Shown: positions 1 through 5,598 of the stretch, one piece after another
Numbering within the stretch: position 1 is the stretch's first letter
Layout of the letters: each line of letters opens with the position of its first letter
Source of the DNA: Bacteroidales bacterium
GTDB taxonomy: Bacteria > Bacteroidota > Bacteroidia > Bacteroidales > UBA7960
Assembly: GCA_007124575.1 (NCBI GenBank)
Contig: SLEW01000202.1
Span: 1-5,883 of the forward strand
Direction of reading: 5' to 3'
Length of the DNA: 5,883 nucleotides
Made by a program: the position numbers and the translations under genes
Notes under the pieces: model-generated
Told to the model about the DNA's origin: nothing
The model's input: the letters and a program-made list of their open reading frames with translations, nothing else
Database searches by the model: none

Positions 1-124
1 CGCACTTGATGAGATCCCTTTTGTTGTAAAATACAGCAATACGAGATGCACAATAAACTGTTATATTATCTTTACCGCAATTACATGACTATGAAAAGCA
101 AGAACAGACAAAGGATAACCCGCG

Positions 125-211
125 ATGAAATCAGTTGAAGAAAGTGTTGTAACGGCCTTAAAAAATAAACCCGCTAAGGCGCAGTGGTCGCAAAAAATCA
201 CATTTGAATAA
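125..211 (+). CDS. Possible 28-codon small ORF, unknown product
   Basis: An ATG at 125 opens a 28-residue frame (begins MKSVEESVV, ends KITFE) that stops 13 bases before the alkC start. It has no clear Shine-Dalgarno sequence. The stretch ALKNKPAKAQW followed by an I-T pair faintly recalls the start of YdeI/OmpD-associated small proteins, so it could be the stub of a lost gene, but the match is too short to assign a family. It is in a different frame from the downstream gene. It could equally be a chance ORF. Confidence 0.2.
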   Translation: MKSVEESVVTALKNKPAKAQWSQKITFE

Positions 212-224
212 AGCTTTATAAGCC

Positions 225-968
225 ATGGCAAAAAAGTTCAAAGACCATTACGATGCAGATTATGCTACCCTCCTGGCCAGCAAGATCAAACAGGAATGGC
301 CTGCGTTCGACAGCAGGGCTTTTGTATCTGCCATAGAAAATGATTTAGATGACAAAGGGTTTTTGCAGCGACAGGATCTTTTTGTTGATGCCTTTGAGCA
401 ATTTCTGCCTTTCAGCTACCCGGAAATCATCGCCCTGTTTCATGATATTTTGGGGCCCGAGCTAAAAACATCTGAGGGGATGTTCACACATGGCTGGTGG
501 CTATGGCCCGTTGGAAGGTATGTTGAACGGCATGGCATCGCTGATTTCAACACATCGGTTGCCTTTATCCGCGAACTGACCAAACGTTTTACCGGGGAGT
601 TTGCCATGCGCCCGCTCATCGAAAAATACCCGGAGCAGGCGATGGAGGTATTAAAGCAATGGAGCACAGATGATAATGTGCATGTGAGGCGGCTAGCCAG
701 CGAATGCATGCGGATCAGGTTGCCCTGGGCACGTAAATCGTTTGCCGCCCTTGCTGACTTTAAAAGCTACAAACAAGTGCTTACCAACCTGAAATCGGAT
801 CCGGAAAAATTTGTACAGAAAAGCGTGGGTAACAACCTGAATGATTTAATGAAAGAGGATCCTGACAAAGCCTTGGAAATCATATCCGAATGGGAAACAG
901 GCAATCCATCCAAAGAAACTTTGTGGATTATTAAGCACGGACTGAGAAGCAAGAAGAATACCCCATGA
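225..968 (+). CDS. alkC: AlkC-type DNA alkylation repair glycosylase (short form)
   Basis: The 247-residue protein belongs to the HEAT-repeat DNA alkylation repair family (AlkC/AlkD). These cytosolic glycosylases remove 3-methyladenine and related cationic alkylated bases in base-excision repair without flipping the base. Signature stretches, in order, are WPAFD (25-29), GWWLWPVGRYVERHG (90-104), RFTGEFAMRPLI (121-132), HVRRLASECMRIRLPWA (153-169), FVQKSVGNNLNDL (196-208) and WIIKHGLR (234-241). The pattern HVRRLASE...RLPWA with KSVxNxLND is typical of AlkC rather than AlkD. The protein ends a few residues after WIIKHGLR. Longer relatives carry a C-terminal Ig-like domain, so this is either the natural short form or a product shortened at a rearrangement. 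ATG 225 gives the expected N terminus, though no clear SD is present. The stop overlaps by ATGA a 48-codon ORF holding the DUF4143 fossil. Family assignment is firm; activity is inferred. Confidence 0.85.
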   Translation: MAKKFKDHYDADYATLLASKIKQEWPAFDSRAFVSAIENDLDDKGFLQRQDLFVDAFEQFLPFSYPEIIALFHDILGPELKTSEGMFTHGWWLWPVGRYVERHGIADFNTSVAFIRELTKRFTGEFAMRPLIEKYPEQAMEVLKQWSTDDNVHVRRLASECMRIRLPWARKSFAALADFKSYKQVLTNLKSDPEKFVQKSVGNNLNDLMKEDPDKALEIISEWETGNPSKETLWIIKHGLRSKKNTP

Positions 969-991
969 AGCAAATATTGATGACACGCAGA

Positions 992-1142
992 GTGGCACGC
1001 GTACTGGGCTTCCATCATTCTGAAGACAATGGCAGGCTACTTGAAAACCTTGTGTTTATTGAGCTGAAGCGCAGGGGGAAAAGAGATCTATTGCCACTCA
1101 CAGAAGTATGAATGCGCCTTTCTGATTGAAAAGCTTGTTTTT
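992..1142 (+). pseudogene. Fossil of the C-terminal part of a DUF4143-type AAA ATPase
   Basis: A frame opening at ATG 965, and overlapping the alkC stop, reads LGFHHSEDNGRLLENLVF and then IELKRRGK up to about 1081. It then runs out of register and stops at 1109-1111. Moving to the next frame from 1083 gives EIYCHSQKYECAFLIEK. Read together, the two parts match the conserved C-terminal stretch of the DUF4143 domain found in ATP-binding proteins common in Bacteroidota (SEDxGRLLENLVFxELKRRG, then a YYH..KYECDFLI-like segment). The shift lies at the GGGGG-AAAA run at 1075-1082 and equals one extra base. The N-terminal ATPase with its Walker motifs is absent, and so is the end of the domain. This is a decayed remnant, not a gene. 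A sequencing error could explain the shift but not the missing domains. Confidence 0.75.
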
Positions 1143-1284
1143 CCTTACTCACACCAGTTATGCGCTCGTAATCTGATACAAAAATGAGGTTCAGCGGGGC
1201 ATCGGCAACAAAACCCTGGCTGCCGCTTTGCGCGCGCAGGTCTTCCGTGCCAAATTTTATGATGGCTTGTGCACCAGGTTTGTA
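1129..1284 (-). pseudogene. Fossil of a SagB-type nitroreductase
   Basis: Read on the minus strand from 1284, the sequence encodes YKPGAQAIIKFGTEDLRAQ, then SGSQGFVADAPLNLIFVSDY and ERITG, down to roughly 1129. This matches the middle of SagB-type/nitroreductase-family oxidoreductases, where a line such as EDLRALTGxQxFVAxAPLNLVxVADYxRM precedes the C-terminal part of the FMN-binding fold. Both the beginning and the end of the enzyme are missing. Upstream in the same frame there is a stop (TAG, about 1304-1306), and downstream the match dissolves where the DUF4143 fossil begins. The open frame reaches 1015, but the last 35 or so residues look unlike the family and are antisense to the other fossil. 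Only a fragment of about 50 residues is recognisable. Confidence 0.65.
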
Positions 1285-1313
1285 TTTTTGTTCCACCCGA
1301 AGCTATACCTTTG
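1279..1313 (+). promoter_or_regulatory. Putative Bacteroidota-type promoter of the SWIM-SNF2 gene
   Basis: TACCTTTG at 1306-1313 matches the Bacteroidota -7 consensus TAnnTTTG exactly. Candidate -33 TTTG elements lie at 1279-1282 and 1287-1290, giving spacers of 23 or 15 bases. Both are off the usual 19-21, so the -33 assignment is weak. Transcription would begin near 1318-1320, leaving a leader of about 16-18 bases before ATG 1336. This position supports 1336 over the upstream in-frame codon at 1228. The sequence lies within or next to the nitroreductase fossil. Confidence 0.4.
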
Positions 1314-1335
1314 TGCTTTCAAATTCAATGAACCA

Positions 1336-4300
1336 ATGACAAAATACGGCCAGACCTGGTGGGGGCGCGAATGGCTCAAAGCACTGTCGCACATAGATTA
1401 TTCAAACCGCCTGCCCAGGGGAAGAAGCTATGCCAATAAAGGTGCCGTGAGGACCATTCACATTACCGGAAATTCCATCGAGGCAAAAGTCAAGGGCACA
1501 CGCCCTTCTCCCTATAAAGTAAAACTCAGTGTCCCGGCGTTCAGCGAAAATGAAAAAGCAGCATTCACCGAAGCCATCATGACCAACCCGCTGCTGCTCT
1601 CGAAACTGCTGAACCGTCAACTGCCGGCACAACTGAACGTGGTGGCTGATAATCTCAATATCAACATATTTCCCCAAAGATGGGATGACCTGAAAATGTC
1701 TTGCTCCTGCCCGGACTGGGCCGTGCCCTGCAAACACCTGGCTGCAGTGATCAACCTGGTGGCAAACGAAATTGACCGTAACCCCTTCGTCATCTTTAAA
1801 CTGCACACTTACGACATCATCCGGGAATTGAAAGAAAAAGGACTCACTGAACTGAAAGAAGAAGTGGTGATCCCGGAAGTCAAAGACTTTTTCACTGATA
1901 AGAAGAAGGCGGTGGACGATGGGTACAACCAGGCAACCATAGAAGATATTGACTTCTCAGGAATGGAAAACTTGCGCGAGCCGCTGTTATCACTTTTGTC
2001 TGAAAAACCCCTTTTTCACCATAAAGATTTTAAAGGCGCTCTGGACAAGGTTTATCGAAAAACGGCCAAAAAAGTTGCCTCCAAACATGCCGGCCCGGGC
2101 GATGAACCGGATAACGGAATAAATCATGAAAAGTTTTCCCGCGCACAGGTGTCACTCCGCTCGGGAGTTTTTTTTGCCGCTTGCAGGCTACAGGCCGGTG
2201 ATAAATCCACACCGCTTGATACCGTTGAAAAGCTCACGGCATTTCTCGCAGGCATTCCGGCCAAATATCTGGGCAGGCTTTCGCACGATCTTGTATTGCT
2301 GTATTTCACCTGGCTTTTTTCGCGCAAGCTGATTGAAAAATCGGCTTTCATTCCGCAGCTCGTGCAATTAACCGGCCGCAGCTTCGCCGTTCGCTATATC
2401 CCGGCCCATTCGAACGAAAAAGTGAAAGAGATTTTTAACCGCCTCGCCAGCGCATGCCCGCCCGACCTTGTAATTGCAGAAAAGGAAAACCGGCTGTTGA
2501 AACCCGAAGAGCAGTTGAACAGCCTCATCACTGCCTTTATCAAGGAAGCGATGACTGAAAATGACTTCGTTTCACTTTTTGGCTCCGACCCGGTTACCGA
2601 AATATTCTCCTGCCCCACTTCACATCCCTTTTCCAGCCTTGGCGAAAAAGAGATCCCATCAGCCATACAGCGCTGGCTGGATAAACTCTACCTCACCCGG
2701 CAAAACCATGTTCCCGTGCTCGAGATCAACACATTGAAAGACTCCGGCATGTTCTCAGTGGATGTTCTGGTGGAAGACAGCCGTCAACCATTTAAAGCGC
2801 CCCTGCCCCTTAAAGATATCATGAGCCTGTCCGAATTCGGGGAAGGGAAAGTGGAGATTCTGCGCAGCCTCGATCTGCTCACCAATGCTTTTCCAGCCCT
2901 GGAAGTTGCCATTGCCTCATCAGGGAAACAACTGCCGGTTTTTGATCCTGAGGAGTTTGCCATACAGTTATTCAACACCATCCCTGCCATAAAACTTTAC
3001 GGCATCAGGGTCATTCTGCCAAGTGAACTCAAAAACCTGGTTCGGCCCAAAGTTACCGTTTCGCTCAGCTCAGAAGGATCATCCAGCGCCCAATCATTTC
3101 TGAAGCTGGAAAAGATCATTCAGTTCAGTTGGAAAATCGCCCTCGGAGATACCATCCTCGATGCGGATGAATTCATGAAGCTCGTGCAGGGATTGTCAGG
3201 TATCGTAAAATTGAAGCAGCAATACGTTCACCTCGATCCTGTGGATTTAAAGGCCTTGATGGAAAGCCTTGCAAAGGAGGAAAAAATGAGCCGGCACCAA
3301 CTGCTGCAGGCTGCCATTACCGGCGAATATAACGGCCAAAAGATCAGCATGGACAATAACACCCGCCAAATGATTGACAGCCTGCTGCAAACGGGGAAGA
3401 TGGAAGTGCCCGCCGGGATACAGGCAAGCATGCGCCCATACCAGGAAAGGGGCTTTAGCTGGCTGTATAAAAATACGCAGCTGGGCTTCGGCAGCATCAT
3501 TGCCGACGACATGGGCCTGGGAAAAACACTGCAGGTGATTGCCATGTTGCAGCAGATTAAAAATGAAGGGGGATTTGAAAAACAGAAAGCACTGATTGTT
3601 GTACCTACCACCCTGCTCACCAACTGGCAAAAAGAACTGGAGAAGTTTGCCCCCGGCCTGAGCTACGCCATTTATCATGGCAACAATCGCCAGCTTGACG
3701 TAAACCCCGACATTGTGATTACCAGCTACGGAATGGCCCGCAGCGACCTGGAGATTTTATCAAAGCACAAATGGAAAGCCATTGTGGTTGACGAAGCCCA
3801 AAACATTAAAAATGTATCAGCGGCGCAAACGCAGGCTGTAAAAAAACTTAAAGCCGACATCCGCATTGCAATGAGCGGCACGCCGGTAGAAAACAGGCTC
3901 TCTGAATACTGGAGCATCTTCGATTTTACCTTCAAAGGTTACCTTGGCGGCCTGAAGCAGTTCACTGATAAATATGCCGCACCCATCGAAATGAACCGCG
4001 ACCAAAAAGTACTGCGCCATTTTCTGAAGGTCACCTCGCCATTTATTCTGCGGCGGCTCAAAACAGATAAAACCATCATCAACGACCTGCCCGAAAAAAT
4101 GGAGCAGGATTATCATGCCTCCCTCACCAAAGAACAGGCAGCCATCTACCAAAATGTGCTCGACCACATCATGGCCGAAATTGAAGCTGTGGATGAGACC
4201 GACCAAAATAACAGAATGAAACGCAAAGGCCTGGTGCTGACGCTGATCATGGCCCTGAAGCAAATCTGCAACCACCCGTCCCAGTACCTGAAAAAGCAGG

Positions 4301-4839
4301 ATGCTGCACCGGATTTATCCGGCAAGGCAAGCCTTTTTATGAACCTGCTTGAGAACATTCTCGAAAACAACGAGAAAGTGCTGGTTTTTACGCAGTTCAG
4401 GGAAATGGGCGATATCATCCGTAAGATGATCAAAGCCCGTCTTGATATGGATGCCATGTTTTTGCATGGTGGCACATCACGAAAAAACCGCGACGAAATG
4501 GTGAACCGCTTCCAGGAGAACCCGCATGAAAAGATCTTTATCCTGTCGATCAAAGCCGGCGGAACAGGTTTAAACCTGACCGCCGCCAGCCATGTGATCC
4601 ACTATGACTTATGGTGGAACCCAGCCGTTGAACACCAAGCCACCGACAGAGCTTACCGAATCGGACAGCATAAAAATGTGATGGTTTACCGCATGATCAC
4701 AAAAGGCACTTTTGAAGAGAAGATAAACGCCATGCTCAGAAGCAAAAAAGAACTGGCAGACCTAAGCATCTCCAAAGGCGAACAATGGATAGGCAACCTT
4801 TCAAACCGTGAGCTACGGAATGTCTTTGCAAAAGAGTAG
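1336..4839 (+). CDS. SWIM zinc-finger / SNF2 helicase-like ATPase fusion
   Basis: The 1,167-residue cytosolic protein combines a SWIM module with a SNF2/HepA-type ATPase. Residues 4-33 carry the usual start of bacterial SWIM proteins (YGQTWWG, then RLPRGRSYA). The CxCxnCxH zinc site is C123, C125, C132 and H134. Residues 170-540 show no motif I recognise. About 540-650 resembles the DUF3670 SNF2-associated domain (WKIALGDTILDADEF near 599). The ATPase core is complete: motif I DDMGLGKT (724-731, K730), Ia LIVVPTTLLTNW (from 753), II DEAQ (819-822), III SGTP (847-850), IV VLVFTQF (1015-1021), V KAGGTGLNL (1073-1081) and VI HQATDRAYRIGQ (1100-1111, arginines 1105 and 1108). Such proteins translocate on duplex DNA and remodel protein-DNA complexes; target and pathway are unknown. 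The frame is open from ATG 1228, but those 36 extra residues overlap a fossil and precede the conserved start, so 1336 is chosen. It appears to be transcribed alone. Confidence 0.9.
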   Translation: MTKYGQTWWGREWLKALSHIDYSNRLPRGRSYANKGAVRTIHITGNSIEAKVKGTRPSPYKVKLSVPAFSENEKAAFTEAIMTNPLLLSKLLNRQLPAQLNVVADNLNINIFPQRWDDLKMSCSCPDWAVPCKHLAAVINLVANEIDRNPFVIFKLHTYDIIRELKEKGLTELKEEVVIPEVKDFFTDKKKAVDDGYNQATIEDIDFSGMENLREPLLSLLSEKPLFHHKDFKGALDKVYRKTAKKVASKHAGPGDEPDNGINHEKFSRAQVSLRSGVFFAACRLQAGDKSTPLDTVEKLTAFLAGIPAKYLGRLSHDLVLLYFTWLFSRKLIEKSAFIPQLVQLTGRSFAVRYIPAHSNEKVKEIFNRLASACPPDLVIAEKENRLLKPEEQLNSLITAFIKEAMTENDFVSLFGSDPVTEIFSCPTSHPFSSLGEKEIPSAIQRWLDKLYLTRQNHVPVLEINTLKDSGMFSVDVLVEDSRQPFKAPLPLKDIMSLSEFGEGKVEILRSLDLLTNAFPALEVAIASSGKQLPVFDPEEFAIQLFNTIPAIKLYGIRVILPSELKNLVRPKVTVSLSSEGSSSAQSFLKLEKIIQFSWKIALGDTILDADEFMKLVQGLSGIVKLKQQYVHLDPVDLKALMESLAKEEKMSRHQLLQAAITGEYNGQKISMDNNTRQMIDSLLQTGKMEVPAGIQASMRPYQERGFSWLYKNTQLGFGSIIADDMGLGKTLQVIAMLQQIKNEGGFEKQKALIVVPTTLLTNWQKELEKFAPGLSYAIYHGNNRQLDVNPDIVITSYGMARSDLEILSKHKWKAIVVDEAQNIKNVSAAQTQAVKKLKADIRIAMSGTPVENRLSEYWSIFDFTFKGYLGGLKQFTDKYAAPIEMNRDQKVLRHFLKVTSPFILRRLKTDKTIINDLPEKMEQDYHASLTKEQAAIYQNVLDHIMAEIEAVDETDQNNRMKRKGLVLTLIMALKQICNHPSQYLKKQDAAPDLSGKASLFMNLLENILENNEKVLVFTQFREMGDIIRKMIKARLDMDAMFLHGGTSRKNRDEMVNRFQENPHEKIFILSIKAGGTGLNLTAASHVIHYDLWWNPAVEHQATDRAYRIGQHKNVMVYRMITKGTFEEKINAMLRSKKELADLSISKGEQWIGNLSNRELRNVFAKE
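3273..3288 (+). promoter_or_regulatory. Internal SD-like sequence with in-frame ATG in the SNF2 gene
   Basis: AAAGGAGG at 3273-3280 lies 5 bases before an in-frame ATG at 3286, which is residue Met651. Starting here would give a 517-residue protein containing the whole SNF2 ATPase core without the SWIM and accessory domains. The spot falls exactly between the DUF3670-like region and the ATPase. The sequence encodes Lys-Glu-Glu-Lys, which readily produces such a motif by chance, and Bacteroidota rely little on SD pairing. This is a candidate only. Confidence 0.25.
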
Positions 4840-4925
4840 CGGGTGATAGAGATAAAACACTTTCGCCCGGAGTAAGGAGGTCTATTATTAAGATGTGCGA
4901 ATAAGAAAAATTTATGGCACAACTT

Positions 4926-4947
4926 AAAGTGCATCATAATACACTTT
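4926..4947. promoter_or_regulatory. Candidate HipB operator (AAAGTG / CACTTT inverted repeat)
   Basis: AAAGTG (4926-4931) and CACTTT (4942-4947) form an inverted repeat around a 10-base AT-rich centre, and several of the inner bases also pair. It ends 2 bases before the -33 TTTG of the hip promoter. Further CACTTT copies lie at 4858-4863 and 5003-5008. The last forms a 9-base inverted match (AAAGTGCAT, 4926-4934, with ATGCACTTT, 5000-5008) that spans the promoter and includes the hipB start codon. HipB-type repressors are known to bind inverted repeats and autoregulate. That this sequence is the site is inference. Confidence 0.4.
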
Positions 4948-4949
4948 TA

Positions 4950-4980
4950 TTTGTTTTTATTAAAATAGCTCGTATATTTG
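4950..4980 (+). promoter_or_regulatory. Bacteroidota-type promoter of the hip operon
   Basis: TTTG at 4950-4953 and TATATTTG at 4973-4980, separated by 19 bases, match the Bacteroidota -33/-7 consensus (TTTG and TAnnTTTG) at every specified base. Transcription should start near 4985-4987, giving a leader of only about 13-15 bases before ATG 5000, with no Shine-Dalgarno sequence. This is the best promoter in the window. Confidence 0.75.
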
Positions 4981-4999
4981 CATCAAAAAGAGCAAAACA

Positions 5000-5218
5000 A
5001 TGCACTTTGAAGAAGTTGTAAAACAAATTAAGGAGCGCCGGGAAACATTGCAAGTGACCCAGGAAACCCTGGCGCAATTATCTGGTGTTGGCCTGCGTAC
5101 CTTGAAACAGTTTGAAAGCGGCAAAGGCAACCCTACACTGCAAACATTGCAAAAAATTGCTGATGTACTGGGCCTCGAAGTCAGCTTAAAGTTGAAAAAC
5201 CCACCTGTTAAGAGATGA
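5000..5218 (+). CDS. hipB: HipB-like antitoxin / XRE-family repressor
   Basis: A 72-residue single-domain XRE/HTH_3 protein. A helix-turn-helix runs through TQETLAQLSG (20-29) into the recognition helix region GLRTLKQFESGKGNP (31-45), followed by TLQTLQKIADVLGLEVSL (46-63). The SGKGNPTLQTLQKIADVLGLE signature is typical of HipB-type antitoxin repressors. Such proteins dimerise, bind operator repeats in their own promoter and hold the partner kinase complex on DNA. Its stop overlaps the start of the next gene by ATGA (5215-5218), indicating translational coupling. It follows a strong promoter and candidate operator, which suggests autoregulation. Residues after about 64 form only a short tail. 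The HTH call is firm; the antitoxin role follows from its neighbours. Confidence 0.88.
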   Translation: MHFEEVVKQIKERRETLQVTQETLAQLSGVGLRTLKQFESGKGNPTLQTLQKIADVLGLEVSLKLKNPPVKR

Positions 5219-5541
5219 GAAAGGCAAGAGTTTATTACAAAGACGAAGATGCCGGCGTATTAACGCAGCATGACGATGGCTCATTTACGTTCAAATACAA
5301 CGACAATTGGATCTACAACCCGGACAAGCCAGCTATTAGCCTTACGCTGCCTAAATCTGAAAACGAATTTCATTCCCACCATCTGTTTCCTTTCTTTTAC
5401 AACATGCTTCCTGAAGGAACAAATAAGCAAGTGGTTTGTAAACTGAACAGAATAGACCCAAAGGATGACTTCGGACTACTTATGACTACCGCAAAATATG
5501 ACAGCATTGGCGCTGTGACTGTGCAAAAGACAGACAATTGA
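5215..5541 (+). CDS. HipA N-terminal subdomain protein (HipS-like)
   Basis: The 108-residue protein corresponds to the N-terminal subdomain 1 of HipA (Couple_hipA family), encoded as a separate gene. Visible family stretches are ARVYYKDEDAGVL (4-16), a PxISLTLP strand (39-46), the HLFPFFYNMLPEG motif (56-68), DPKDDFGLL (81-89) and DSIGAVTV (96-103). In single-chain HipA this subdomain packs on the kinase. In the tripartite HipBST system of enteropathogenic E. coli the equivalent small protein HipS is the antitoxin that neutralises the kinase HipT. It is translationally coupled to hipB through ATGA and lies 9 bases before the kinase gene. Its length is normal for a stand-alone subdomain and it looks complete. 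Whether it acts as antitoxin or as a structural part of the kinase here is not shown by the sequence. Confidence 0.85.
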   Translation: MRKARVYYKDEDAGVLTQHDDGSFTFKYNDNWIYNPDKPAISLTLPKSENEFHSHHLFPFFYNMLPEGTNKQVVCKLNRIDPKDDFGLLMTTAKYDSIGAVTVQKTDN

Positions 5542-5598
5542 TTGTTTATTATGAAAAAGTATGTCGATAAACAAAACGACACCCGGTCGTCAATTGTC
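5533..5598 (+). promoter_or_regulatory. Predicted mRNA stem-loop enclosing the hipA/hipT-like start codon
   Basis: TTGTTTAT (5542-5549) pairs perfectly with ATAAACAA (5567-5574), leaving a 17-base loop that contains the kinase start codon at 5551. Just outside, GACAATTGA (5533-5541, containing the upstream stop codon) pairs perfectly with TCAATTGTC (5590-5598). The two stems stack on the 5' side, while the 3' side has a 15-base bulge. The total is 17 Watson-Crick pairs, all AT-rich. Such a fold could tie kinase translation to translation of the preceding gene. Pairing is seen by eye only; no energy was computed. Confidence 0.4.

Noticed and set aside
21..39. Small hairpin TTGTTGTA-aaa-TACAGCAA
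   Set aside because: There are 8 pairs, one a G-T wobble, with a 3-base loop and no T-run. No gene context suggests a function.
67..74. TATCTTTA as a -7 promoter element for alkC
   Set aside because: The last base differs from TAnnTTTG, no TTTG lies at a suitable upstream distance, and it is about 150 bases from the gene.
2..88. Open plus-strand frame at the left edge that could be the tail of an upstream gene
   Set aside because: Only 28 codons with an unfamiliar sequence; nothing supports coding.
1015..1128. Downstream end of the minus-strand ORF that contains the nitroreductase fossil
   Set aside because: Below about 1129 the translation no longer resembles the family and is antisense to the DUF4143 fossil, so it is read-through and not coding.
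1228..1335. Upstream 36-codon extension of the SWIM-SNF2 reading frame
   Set aside because: It lacks resemblance to the family N terminus, is antisense to the nitroreductase fossil, and lies mostly upstream of the predicted transcription start. The conserved start is at 1336.
2168..2175. Run of eight T residues inside the SNF2 gene as a slippage site
   Set aside because: The frame is intact across it (Val-Phe-Phe-Ala), and no alternative product of interest follows a shift.
4840..4870. Possible terminator after the SNF2 gene
   Set aside because: Only CGGG (4840-4843) and CCCG (4866-4869) pair across a long loop, and no T-run follows.
4914..5021. 35-codon plus-strand ORF across the hip promoter
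   Set aside because: It overlaps the promoter, the candidate operator and the hipB start in another frame, and has no recognisable sequence.
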